A stretch of DNA of 39,263 nt, taken from an uncultured Alphaproteobacteria bacterium (GTDB taxonomy: Bacteria > Pseudomonadota > Alphaproteobacteria > Rhodobacterales > Rhodobacteraceae). The notes below the pieces were generated by a model. The model made no database searches, was not told where the DNA came from, and was given only the letters and a program-made list of their open reading frames with translations. The stretch is from assembly GCA_902533625.1 (NCBI GenBank), contig CACAMI010000013.1, forward strand, positions 1 through 39,263, in the 5' to 3' direction. This document shows positions 1 to 7,434 of the stretch, piece after piece. Position 1 is the stretch's first letter. Each line of letters opens with the position of its first letter. The translations under genes were made by a program, and so were the position numbers.

Positions 1-190
1 AGCAGTTAAAGTTACGGATAGTGATAAAAAGTTTGTACGTACAATAAGGATTTTCAAGAAGGAAGAAATGGAACTGGTTGCCGAATTAAAAAGTAATTGT
101 GCCTTTATGGATCTTAAATCAAGAAAAGTTACGGCGCCACCACTAAGGCTCGATAGAAAATTCTTTTTAGACTTTGCTGAGGAAGTTTAA
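1..190 (+). CDS. Probable 4HBT-type acyl-CoA thioesterase, C-terminal end only
   Basis: An open frame enters from the left edge (codon phase begins at base 2) and stops with TAA at 188-190, giving the last 62 residues of a protein. The end of this fragment, with a strand containing NCAFMDLKSRKV followed by a short Pro-Pro turn and a final helix, resembles the last strand and tail of hot-dog-fold acyl-CoA thioesterases (YbgC/4HBT type). The catalytic part lies outside the window, so this rests on tail similarity alone. About 108 bases separate it from the next gene on the same strand. Confidence 0.4.
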   Translation, partial: AVKVTDSDKKFVRTIRIFKKEEMELVAELKSNCAFMDLKSRKVTAPPLRLDRKFFLDFAEEV

Positions 191-298
191 TGCCATGAGA
201 GCTTGAATAGTGTCATATGGCTTATTTACTAATTTGTACAAATTGATTAAAAAATGACTTTCATGCTAAGGTCGCTTACGAAATGTTGAGGTTTAATT

Positions 299-1126
299 TT
301 GTCAGAAGAAAATAAGTTTTCTCCAGCTCCCATTCCTAAAAACGAGGAGAGGCGTCTAGAAGCTGTACGTCGTACGGGCGTTATGGATGTTGATAATAAA
401 GATCTATTTATAGTTTATAATGAACTGGCGAAACAGATTTCAAATATGCCAGTAAGTTATACAGGCCTTATTGATGAAAGAAGACAATATATGCTTTGTC
501 ACGTGGGTCTTCCTGAGGATATGCCGGCAGATGCAATTAGAGAAAATACGTTTTGTCAGTATGCACTAAACAGTACTGAGCCACTGATTATTGAAAATTG
601 CAAAGAGGATCACCGTTTCAAATATCACCCCATTGTAACTGGTCCCCCATTTGTACATTTTTATGGGGGCTTCCCAATTGTGAATCAGGCTGGATTAGTT
701 TTGGGAACTTTATGTGTTACTGATACTGACTCAAAAGCCAAACTTGATCAGGACCAGATTAAACTACTTGAAAAATTAACTAGCCGCTTAGCTCACCAAT
801 TAGAAACACAGGTAGCTCAGAGAGAGATTACCGCGTCAAAAACAAAATCTCTTCTATTAGAGACCCAAAGAAAATTCCCAGACTTCAATATTACGGATCT
901 GATAGCTTTCTTAAGTCTAATTCAAGGGGATCAATTAGGTTCGAAAGAAAAGCAATTACTAAAATATAATAAACTCATCAATGATGACAATCAGATGACA
1001 GACGTAGCAAGATTATTTCAAAAGAAAATTGGTTTGGATAGTGGCATTTTCAGGCGAATGGTGACTTCAAATGATAATATTCAGGAAAATCTTGATAACA
1101 TGCTAAATGAGTTGGATATAAGCTAA
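299..1126 (+). CDS. GAF-domain sensor-like protein
   Basis: A 275-residue cytoplasmic protein. Residues about 15-170 form a GAF domain of the type that begins with an ERRLEAVRRTGVMD-like helix and contains the family motifs NTFCQYAL, ENCKEDHRF, TGPPFVHFYGG and GTLCVTD. Such domains bind small ligands or tetrapyrroles, or mediate dimerisation. No kinase, GGDEF or HTH output domain follows. The C-terminal 100 residues are helical, polar and unlike anything I recognise. The start is TTG, with GAGG at 288-291 at good spacing; no in-frame ATG lies near the domain start. The stop overlaps the start of the next gene by one base (TAATG), so the two are probably translationally coupled. The ligand cannot be deduced. 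Confidence 0.85.
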   Translation: MSEENKFSPAPIPKNEERRLEAVRRTGVMDVDNKDLFIVYNELAKQISNMPVSYTGLIDERRQYMLCHVGLPEDMPADAIRENTFCQYALNSTEPLIIENCKEDHRFKYHPIVTGPPFVHFYGGFPIVNQAGLVLGTLCVTDTDSKAKLDQDQIKLLEKLTSRLAHQLETQVAQREITASKTKSLLLETQRKFPDFNITDLIAFLSLIQGDQLGSKEKQLLKYNKLINDDNQMTDVARLFQKKIGLDSGIFRRMVTSNDNIQENLDNMLNELDIS

Positions 1127-1467
1127 TGTTTGCAATCGTTTATCAGTTTAAATTTCCAGGGATCAGCGAGGCCAAGGTTGCCGCAGGATTTTGTTCAGAA
1201 TCTCTTGGTGGCAAAATATCAGAGTATGATTTTTTTGGTCTTAATATCTTAATTAGTCAGAATGGTGACCTAAACATACATTTGAAGTTTGACGATATCG
1301 CTTCCCTTAAGAAATTTGAACAAGACTCAGACAAGCTCTTGGACGATTTAAGAAAAAGCTTTGTTTTTAAAGAAAATAAAGTTGCAGGGGTATACGCATA
1401 CTCTTACGAGAAAGAAGCTGTATCAACAGGCATAGAAATTGATGGTCCCGCATTAGTAAGAAACTAG
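1126..1467 (+). CDS. Small hypothetical protein, partner of the GAF protein
   Basis: A 113-residue soluble protein starting at an ATG that shares its A with the stop of the GAF-domain gene. I do not recognise a family. The order of predicted strands and helices (an N-terminal MFAIVYQFKF strand, helix, two strands, helix, strand) is compatible with a ferredoxin-like or ABM-type alpha/beta fold, but no signature residue confirms this. It has no signal peptide or membrane segment. The tight overlap suggests it works with the GAF protein, perhaps as a binding partner or output subunit; that is inference from position only. Confidence 0.6.
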   Translation: MFAIVYQFKFPGISEAKVAAGFCSESLGGKISEYDFFGLNILISQNGDLNIHLKFDDIASLKKFEQDSDKLLDDLRKSFVFKENKVAGVYAYSYEKEAVSTGIEIDGPALVRN

Positions 1468-1520
1468 AGAAAAATTACGTTTGTTTCATAAAAGACATTT
1501 CATTGAGCTATTTGACATAG

Positions 1521-2192
1521 CTAAGGAATCCTTTCACCACGTCTATCAATGTCAGAATAAGCTTCAGTGCGTTCTTTAAGATCAAGAAATAATTTTTGAA
1601 GCGATGGTCGCACTTCTACCCGGTTTACGCACCTATTTATAGCATGAAAATGCAACACTTTATTTTTATCCATTATACTATTCATCCAAAAACTTAAAAC
1701 TAGATCTACCAAGCTATATCGATTACCCAAATGAAAGGGTCCAGCATTGGTAAGGTGCTCATTTATGAAGCCAAGTATGTTACAAATAGTGTCCAATGAC
1801 TTTTCTCGAATTTTCAATTCGTCACTTTTACGCACACCGTAGCGATTTGGATAAAAATAACGCTTGAGAGTGGGTTCGAGCTCATCAGTAATGTAGAATA
1901 AAGAACTCAAAAATAATCCGCGGTCGGGGTCATCAATTGATGGCGCCAAAAGACCAGCACCATGCAGTTCAGCGAGGTAAAGATTGATTGCAGCAGTTTC
2001 AAAAAGTACCTTGCCATCAGGGGTTCTAAGGACTGGAACAAACCCGGTTGGATTGATTTCCAAAAACTTAGGAGTTCTATTTTCGCCTTTCAATGTGTCA
2101 ACAAGTTTAACCTCGAATGGTACCTGAACTTCGGCAAATACCATCTCTGTCATATGAGCACGAGTGTAACCACCACCAAATAATGTATACAT
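1521..2192 (-). CDS. Glutathione S-transferase family protein
   Basis: A 223-residue protein of normal GST length. The N-terminal thioredoxin-like half carries the family landmarks: LVDTLKGENRTPKFLEINP, the cis-proline in GFVPVL, and the glutathione-binding ETAAI motif at about 65-69. An all-helical C-terminal half follows, with LGNRYSLVDL as the N-capping box. Family members conjugate, reduce or isomerise electrophiles with glutathione; the substrate cannot be read from sequence. The ATG at 2190-2192 has an excellent AGGAGG at 2198-2203. That Shine-Dalgarno sequence overlaps the TAG of a 45-codon ligase remnant just upstream, so expression probably depends on the remnant's old promoter. Confidence 0.85.
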   Translation of the reverse strand: MYTLFGGGYTRAHMTEMVFAEVQVPFEVKLVDTLKGENRTPKFLEINPTGFVPVLRTPDGKVLFETAAINLYLAELHGAGLLAPSIDDPDRGLFLSSLFYITDELEPTLKRYFYPNRYGVRKSDELKIREKSLDTICNILGFINEHLTNAGPFHLGNRYSLVDLVLSFWMNSIMDKNKVLHFHAINRCVNRVEVRPSLQKLFLDLKERTEAYSDIDRRGERIP

Positions 2193-2201
2193 ACATGCCT
2201 C

Positions 2202-2339
2202 CTAGATCGAAAACGTTAAAGCAATATTTTTAGGATACTTATCTGCTATTTCTACTAGCAAACCACCCACAGTTATATTGCGTATAACCGCATCATGTTG
2301 TGGAAGAAAATACGACTCTGCTAGATGAACCTGATACAT
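2202..2339 (-). pseudogene. Remnant: N-terminal 45 codons of an AMP-forming acyl-CoA ligase
   Basis: Reading the minus strand from an ATG at 2337-2339 gives 45 residues before TAG at 2202-2204. The peptide starts MYQVHLAESYF and continues with ITVGGLLVEIADKYP. This matches the N terminus of the complete ligase at 10977-12590 (MYEVSLTQSYF, then NTIGELLSDVSKS) in both order and spacing, and I recall it as the typical opening of FadD-like ligases. The AMP-binding domains are absent and the next gene is the GST, so the rest has been deleted or replaced. It may survive as a translated leader, because its stop codon lies inside the GST ribosome-binding site. It is too short to be an enzyme. Confidence 0.65.
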
Positions 2340-2445
2340 TTTGAAACACTTTAATTAGTATCAAACATATCTTTTGAAAACAATTTGACAATATATTTTT
2401 AAATTTTGCTAACAAGCTTCTAACTAACGACACGGTGAAGTCTCT

Positions 2446-3402
2446 TTACTTAACCCAATCCCCAGTCGCACCACAATTTTTTAATACCTTATGAAAGGAT
2501 GCGTGCCCTCTTTGCAATGCCCCGCTCTCAAGCTCAATAAGTCTTCCAGAACTGAATTCAGATTTTCCCAAAACAACTCGTTTTGGATCAAAAGGTGGAT
2601 CAAGATATTTAAAAGCACCAGTCCCTAAGTACACACCTTTCAAAGGCATCCGCCCCTTTTGTATAGGCGCACTATAAGCCCACACGTTTTCAAACGTGAA
2701 CCTCCTTAATCCCTGAAAAAGTAAGCGTCTTGTCAGATCCGAAAGAGGCAGAAAACCTTCCCCAACTGGAACGCCTGCGACCGTAAGCTGTCCGGCATCC
2801 TCGGCCCGTATCATTACATGATCCTTGAAATGAACCGAATAGACATGCGGCAGTACAGCTTCAAGTGCAGTCATGGGATCCTCTAAAACCATCTGCGAAT
2901 TCCCATAATCATAAAGTATTTTCAAATTCGGATGGTTTACCAGCTCTATAATTTTTACCAATTCCGGTCCTGTAAAATCTTCGTGATTTTCTAGCACAAT
3001 AATGATCCCCAGACCGCTCGCTTCATCCATCACTTCTTTAAGATCTAAGGCAGTTTTTTTTATCATCTGATCTACATCTCCCCTATAGTGTGTATAGGTT
3101 CGTAAAGATGTTGCACCCATTCGATTAGCTACCTTCAACATTTCAGACATATGTACAGGTGTAGTATTTGAGGTATCTACTTCAAGCTTCATCTCATAAG
3201 ATTTTAAATGTCGGCTTAGCCTATCCATCCGATCATCTCCCCTACCTCCCAGATGGCGGTAATTAATGTCATTCAAAGATAGACTTATTCCCTGATACCC
3301 CATTGATCTCGCGAGATCGGTGAAATCAATAGCATCAAAATCTACCTTGTTCGCAAAGTGATACCACAGGCTGAAGCTATGAATAGAAGTCTCAACAATC
3401 AT
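2446..3402 (-). CDS. Xylose isomerase-like TIM-barrel sugar isomerase/epimerase
   Basis: A 318-residue protein of the AP_endonuc_2/xylose isomerase-like superfamily, which binds a divalent metal and isomerises, epimerises or dehydrates sugars and polyols. The four expected metal ligands are visible: E138 in VLENHEDF, D165 in YDYGN, H191 in VHFKDH and E238 in FENVW (numbered from the ATG). I chose the ATG at 3400-3402 because it overlaps the upstream kinase stop as ATGA; a GTG at 3418-3420 in the same frame would add six residues. It is the last gene of the minus-strand catabolic operon. The exact substrate is unknown. A role acting on the product of the adjacent kinase or dehydrogenase is inference. 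Confidence 0.8.
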   Translation of the reverse strand: MIVETSIHSFSLWYHFANKVDFDAIDFTDLARSMGYQGISLSLNDINYRHLGGRGDDRMDRLSRHLKSYEMKLEVDTSNTTPVHMSEMLKVANRMGATSLRTYTHYRGDVDQMIKKTALDLKEVMDEASGLGIIIVLENHEDFTGPELVKIIELVNHPNLKILYDYGNSQMVLEDPMTALEAVLPHVYSVHFKDHVMIRAEDAGQLTVAGVPVGEGFLPLSDLTRRLLFQGLRRFTFENVWAYSAPIQKGRMPLKGVYLGTGAFKYLDPPFDPKRVVLGKSEFSSGRLIELESGALQRGHASFHKVLKNCGATGDWVK

Positions 3403-4247
3403 GTAGGCATCTTCATGCACATTAGCTCTGCCGTAAGTGCGCGCCGATACCTAGTGCAAACTTCCTCATCCTCCAATACTTTGGCTCGCCAAGCGCAGTA
3501 CCCTACAAAGCGCCATGCATATGCCGGGTATAGCACGCTGTATCTTTTAAAAAGATCAGGTCTAGATAGTGCTTTCCAAAAATCTTTGACCTGTTCACTA
3601 CTTAACGGTTTTCGTTCAGCTAAAATTTGAAATGCAGGAGAAATAAAGCTAAAAATATCTTCACAAATATCACCAGCCGCTGGGCACTGCCAATCAATGA
3701 GGCGCAAGTTCGCCCCATTTCCAACAAGATTCACACCTACATCTGTATGGATTAGTGAAATCTTATCAGGCGAAGGCACTTCAACCACTATAGGTCGCTT
3801 AATTTCTGGAAGATTCTGACAGCGAGCAAAAAATTTATCACCTTCAAAAAGAATGTCTTCAAATTGAAGGGAAACTTTTCGAAAACCTGTTGGATCAGCA
3901 CCTTCCTTCCGTAAGAGCAGCTTGGCGACGCTCTCTGTATCACTATCCCACATATCTCCTTCGACATATTCGTAAACTAGTAACGAAACCTCAGGCCAGA
4001 ATCCAACTAATTCAGGAGCTACGTTTCGTCCTGTTAGGCGACGCAGAGCCTCTGCCTCATCTTCTGGAAGGTTAGGAAATAGTGTTCCCGTCATGGGTAC
4101 CGCAAACTCTTTAGCAGCTAAGCATCTTTCCTCAGTATCAACACGCCAGACTGAATTTAAATAACCACCTTGCAACTTTTTAAATCGCGCTTGATTATCC
4201 AGTAGGCCTTGTCCAGACAGGAAGCGTCGCAGTTCGGTTTCGGTCAT
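3399..4247 (-). CDS. APH/choline-kinase-like small-molecule phosphotransferase
   Basis: A 282-residue member of the aminoglycoside phosphotransferase/choline kinase fold, predicted to move the gamma phosphate of ATP onto a hydroxyl of a small metabolite. Visible parts are the glycine-rich LQGGYLNSVW loop (25-34), K46 in AAKEF, the catalytic loop LIHTDVGVN (D169, N173) and the metal-binding aspartate D185 in LIDW. The usual HGD is HTD here, a tolerated variant. It overlaps the dehydrogenase upstream and the isomerase downstream by 4 bases each (ATGA), so the three are translationally coupled. That setting argues for a metabolic kinase in a degradation pathway rather than drug resistance. The substrate is unknown. 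Confidence 0.8.
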   Translation of the reverse strand: MTETELRRFLSGQGLLDNQARFKKLQGGYLNSVWRVDTEERCLAAKEFAVPMTGTLFPNLPEDEAEALRRLTGRNVAPELVGFWPEVSLLVYEYVEGDMWDSDTESVAKLLLRKEGADPTGFRKVSLQFEDILFEGDKFFARCQNLPEIKRPIVVEVPSPDKISLIHTDVGVNLVGNGANLRLIDWQCPAAGDICEDIFSFISPAFQILAERKPLSSEQVKDFWKALSRPDLFKRYSVLYPAYAWRFVGYCAWRAKVLEDEEVCTRYRRALTAELMCMKMPT

Positions 4248-5245
4248 GCAAAACCTTTCAAGGTGTTTAGAAGCTCGAGGTCAATTGGAATACCATGCTG
4301 TGTCAGCCGAACTTTGTTAGCTTCACGTCGTGCATTGGGAAGGCGAGAACCCTCTTGACAAGTTATTGAGGAGACTAGAGATTCTATGGTTTTATCAAAA
4401 CTGCCCCCTGAAAATTTATCAGGATCAAAGGCTATAAAAAACTGCCCATTACCGATTGGCTTGCCGTCATTTTCAGTAAATGACCCCTGGTCCAGCCCTA
4501 GATTTCCACCTGCCAAAGCAGCACAAAGTACCTCGACTAACAAACCGATGCTGAATCCCTTTACTCCACCCGCAGGAGCCATTGATCCCAAAAGCCCAGC
4601 TTCGGCATCTTCTGTCGGAATGCCATCTGCATCAAGAGCCCAACCTATCGGGATTGGCTTACCTTCTTCGGCTGCTCGTTTTACTGAAGTCCAAGCAACT
4701 TGTGTTGCAGACTGATCAACAAGAAAAGCTATTTCACCATTTGGTGCCGGCACAGCATAGGAAATTGGATTAGTGCCAATAATGGGAGATTTTCCACCCA
4801 CCGGTGCTAGATTTGGAACTGCATTGGTCGATCCAATTGCTAACAAACCAGCTCGCGCCAAAAAACCAGTATGAAAGCCCATAGTTGCAGCATTGTAAGA
4901 ATTGTAGACACCCATGGCAGCGGTTCCATACTTCTTAGCTGCAGGGATTAGATGTTTAAACCCAGCCTCAATGGCAGGGTGCGCAAATCCATTCCTAGCA
5001 TCAACACGAAAACTCGTGGCAGAAATAGTTTCAACGACCGGCATAACTTTACCATTCACTTTTCCGCTCCGCAAATGTTCACAATAATATTGAAGCCAGT
5101 AAAATCCGTGTCCTTCCAAACCAGAAAGCTCAGTGTCTAGAATAGCATCAGTAAAGTATTTAGCGTTTTCGTGTAATGTCCCACTGCCTGTCAATGCACT
5201 TGAGATGAGGGTGTAAGCCTCTTCAACTGAAAGTAAAACAGTCAT
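4244..5245 (-). CDS. Ldh_2-family NAD(P)-dependent malate/L-lactate-type dehydrogenase
   Basis: A 333-residue protein of the malate/L-lactate dehydrogenase family (Ldh_2; relatives include ureidoglycolate and sulfolactate dehydrogenases), oxidising a 2-hydroxy acid to a 2-oxo acid. Family landmarks are the catalytic histidine region SGLEGHG (H46), the cofactor-binding STNAVPNLAPVGG and IIGTNPISYAVPA stretches, and GGVKGFSIGLLVE. Length is normal for the family. The ATG at 5243-5245 has only a weak ribosome-binding site. It lies 40 bases after the tautomerase gene and overlaps the kinase start by 4 bases. Oxidation of a hydroxy-acid intermediate in the operon's pathway is the likely job; the substrate is not determined. 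Confidence 0.85.
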   Translation of the reverse strand: MTVLLSVEEAYTLISSALTGSGTLHENAKYFTDAILDTELSGLEGHGFYWLQYYCEHLRSGKVNGKVMPVVETISATSFRVDARNGFAHPAIEAGFKHLIPAAKKYGTAAMGVYNSYNAATMGFHTGFLARAGLLAIGSTNAVPNLAPVGGKSPIIGTNPISYAVPAPNGEIAFLVDQSATQVAWTSVKRAAEEGKPIPIGWALDADGIPTEDAEAGLLGSMAPAGGVKGFSIGLLVEVLCAALAGGNLGLDQGSFTENDGKPIGNGQFFIAFDPDKFSGGSFDKTIESLVSSITCQEGSRLPNARREANKVRLTQHGIPIDLELLNTLKGFA

Positions 5246-5285
5246 TTTTTATAAATTCTTACTCTGCAATTACAAATTTTTGCGA

Positions 5286-5657
5286 TCATTTCTTCCCGAC
5301 ATCTGCAGGAACCCATTCAGGTAAGGGGCTACCTCCTGTATAATGATTGTGAGCAGGTGTTTCGCGAAAAATACAATAGATATCCTCTTCCTTAACTCCT
5401 AATGTTTTATCCAGTAAAGCTGCGATACCATCAACCAAAGCCTTCTTTCTCTCAGGTTCTCGCCCTGGCCTTAAGTCAATATCTACTACAGGCAACCCAT
5501 CACCGATTACACCAAATGCCTCCCTGATAGATACGTAATCATATTTAACTTCTTTCGGAGCAAGTGTATTCAGTACAATCTCCCTTACACCTTTATGTAT
5601 TATTTCCTTTTTTTCCTTAGTAACTCCTTCAGGAACATCTATTCTTATCAGTGGCAT
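5286..5657 (-). CDS. Tautomerase-superfamily protein (4-OT/MSAD-like)
   Basis: A 123-residue protein beginning MPLIRIDVPEG. Removal of the initiator Met would expose Pro1, the catalytic base of the tautomerase superfamily, which handles keto-enol and dehalogenation-type chemistry on unsaturated or 2-oxo acids. It is about twice the length of a 4-oxalocrotonate tautomerase monomer, so each chain probably holds two beta-alpha-beta units, as in MSAD- or cis-CaaD-like members. A strong AAGGAG lies six bases before the ATG. The gene is nine bases from the M20 peptidase gene and forty from the dehydrogenase, inside the same operon. Substrate unknown. Confidence 0.8.
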   Translation of the reverse strand: MPLIRIDVPEGVTKEKKEIIHKGVREIVLNTLAPKEVKYDYVSIREAFGVIGDGLPVVDIDLRPGREPERKKALVDGIAALLDKTLGVKEEDIYCIFRETPAHNHYTGGSPLPEWVPADVGKK

Positions 5658-5666
5658 TTTTTCTCC

Positions 5667-7037
5667 TTAAATTTTTCCAAATTCTTCTAGTAACTTACAG
5701 TAAGCCACTTGACCTTTCATAAAACTCGAAAGACGAAAAAACTCATTTGGGGCGTGAGCTTGCTCATCATTCAAACCAAAAGAAAATACTGTTCCATGAA
5801 CCCCAAGCTCTTCAAGCAGCATTGACATTACAGGGATAGATCCTCCAACATAAATCTCAAAAGGTTCCCTGCCGTATAAGTCTTTCAGTACCTGACCAGC
5901 TACTTCACTAGAATTGTGGCCACGAGGCACTAAAAATGGGTCAGCCTTTGCAGGCAAAGGGTTTACATCAATTTTCACTCCAGGAGGAGTATTTATTTCA
6001 ACATGAGTCTTAATAAGTTCATAGATTTTATCAGGCTTTTGATTGGCAACTAGCCTGCATGTTATTTTTGCATAAGCCTTTGAAGGGAGCACAGTTTTAA
6101 TTCCTTTTCCCTGATAACCACCCCACATTCCATTAAGTTCTAGAGTGGGTCTCGCAGCAAGTCTTTCGGCAGTGGTATAGCCTACCTCACCGAATGTCTC
6201 CGGCACCCCTAGTCCTTTAGCATATTCGCCATCATCAAAGGGTATTTCAGAAATAGCTTTACGATCTGCAACTTTTAATTCCTCAACATCGTCATAAAAG
6301 CCTTCTATATTTATTTTGCCTTCCAGATCTTTCATCGAGGCAATTAGATGAGACAATGCATGTACTGGATTTGCAATGCCCCCTCCATGCATCCCAGAGT
6401 GCTGGTCACCTTTTGCACCTGTAACACAAATTTCGCACCCCATTAACCCTTTTAATCCCCTGATCAAACTTGGTTGGTCTTCTCCATATTGGCTCCCATC
6501 AGCAGAAACTATCATGTCAGCCCGCAAAAGTCCTGCATTTGCTTTTACGAAAGGCGCTAAAGTAGGTGACCCAATTTCTTCCTGACCTTCAAAAAATAAT
6601 TTTATATTAACGGGCAGTTTTGTTCCTGATTTAAGTAAAGCCTCTACAGCTAATATTGATGCTAGCATATTACCTTTATCATCAGTTGCTCCACGGCCAT
6701 AAATCTTTTCATCCTTGATTACGGGTTCAAAAGGCGGATTATCCCAAAGCTCAAGAGGGTCAGCAGGTTGAACATCAAAATGACCATAAATTAAAACTGT
6801 TGGACTTCGATCGCCTGCGTTTAACCAATCTCCATAAACAACTGGATGGGTTTCTGTCTCCATTATGCGAGCATTAGCAATCCCAGCAGACTTAAGCCTA
6901 GAAACAACCCAATCACCAGCTCGAACAACATCTTGAAAATGTTCATCTGAAGAAGAAACTGAAGGAATTGATATGAAATCTAACAGTTCGTCTATAAAAC
7001 GGCCTTGGTTTTCTTCAAGGTAAGCAATCCATGACAT
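5667..7037 (-). CDS. M20-family metallopeptidase (dipeptidase/amidohydrolase)
   Basis: A 456-residue di-zinc hydrolase of the M20 family (PepV/carnosinase-like arm). The metal and catalytic positions are present: H86 and D88 in IYGHFDVQP, the bridging D119/D120 in RGATDDKGN, the base/ligand pair E153-E154 in EGQEEIGS, and an aspartate in VSADG. A dimerisation insert containing GDQHSGMHGG follows, and HAPNEF near the end supplies a last histidine. Such enzymes cut dipeptides or other amide or carbamoyl bonds. GGAG precedes the ATG by eight bases. In this operon it may release an amide-linked substrate for the oxidation steps; that is inference. Confidence 0.85.
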   Translation of the reverse strand: MSWIAYLEENQGRFIDELLDFISIPSVSSSDEHFQDVVRAGDWVVSRLKSAGIANARIMETETHPVVYGDWLNAGDRSPTVLIYGHFDVQPADPLELWDNPPFEPVIKDEKIYGRGATDDKGNMLASILAVEALLKSGTKLPVNIKLFFEGQEEIGSPTLAPFVKANAGLLRADMIVSADGSQYGEDQPSLIRGLKGLMGCEICVTGAKGDQHSGMHGGGIANPVHALSHLIASMKDLEGKINIEGFYDDVEELKVADRKAISEIPFDDGEYAKGLGVPETFGEVGYTTAERLAARPTLELNGMWGGYQGKGIKTVLPSKAYAKITCRLVANQKPDKIYELIKTHVEINTPPGVKIDVNPLPAKADPFLVPRGHNSSEVAGQVLKDLYGREPFEIYVGGSIPVMSMLLEELGVHGTVFSFGLNDEQAHAPNEFFRLSSFMKGQVAYCKLLEEFGKI

Positions 7038-7072
7038 TTCATTAACTCCAATTCTTATTGGTGGAGGGCAAT

Positions 7073-7378
7073 TTACAGGTAAGATTTGAGATCAACTTCT
7101 GGACCTGAAAATGAATGGAATGATTCCCCATCCTCGTATGGCTCTACATATTTTCGCATCAGATCGCTCGTACGATTATCTCTATTCATAATGTCGATAA
7201 AGTCATCCACACTATTATGTACTCCGATCAAAGCATATTCCCCAGTACCTAAGTCTATAATTGCGTGATGTTTACCCCCAAACGGATAGTCACGGATATA
7301 TTCAGCCAATGCTTTGAACAAATTTGGTGCCTCACCCTCTTTTGGTCTAAAGCGCATACAATTTATCATGCCATTCAA
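7073..7378 (-). CDS. Small hypothetical protein in the catabolic operon
   Basis: A 101-residue soluble protein that I cannot place in a family. It starts with TTG at 7376-7378, supported by a strong GGGAGG (about 7384-7389) five bases upstream; the in-frame ATG at codon 4 is too far from that site. Features include a Cys in MINCMRFRP, a GGKHHAIIDLGTGEYALIG core and an acidic C-terminal tail. The size and strand pattern could fit a dimeric alpha/beta-barrel (ABM or EthD-like), but this is only a suggestion. It lies between the P450 (56 bases upstream) and the M20 peptidase (35 bases downstream), so it is part of the same transcript. Confidence 0.65.
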   Translation of the reverse strand: MNGMINCMRFRPKEGEAPNLFKALAEYIRDYPFGGKHHAIIDLGTGEYALIGVHNSVDDFIDIMNRDNRTSDLMRKYVEPYEDGESFHSFSGPEVDLKSYL

Positions 7379-7434
7379 TTTATCCTCCCATAGTTATTTG
7401 AAATACAAATACCCAATATTTTTTTTACAATTTT

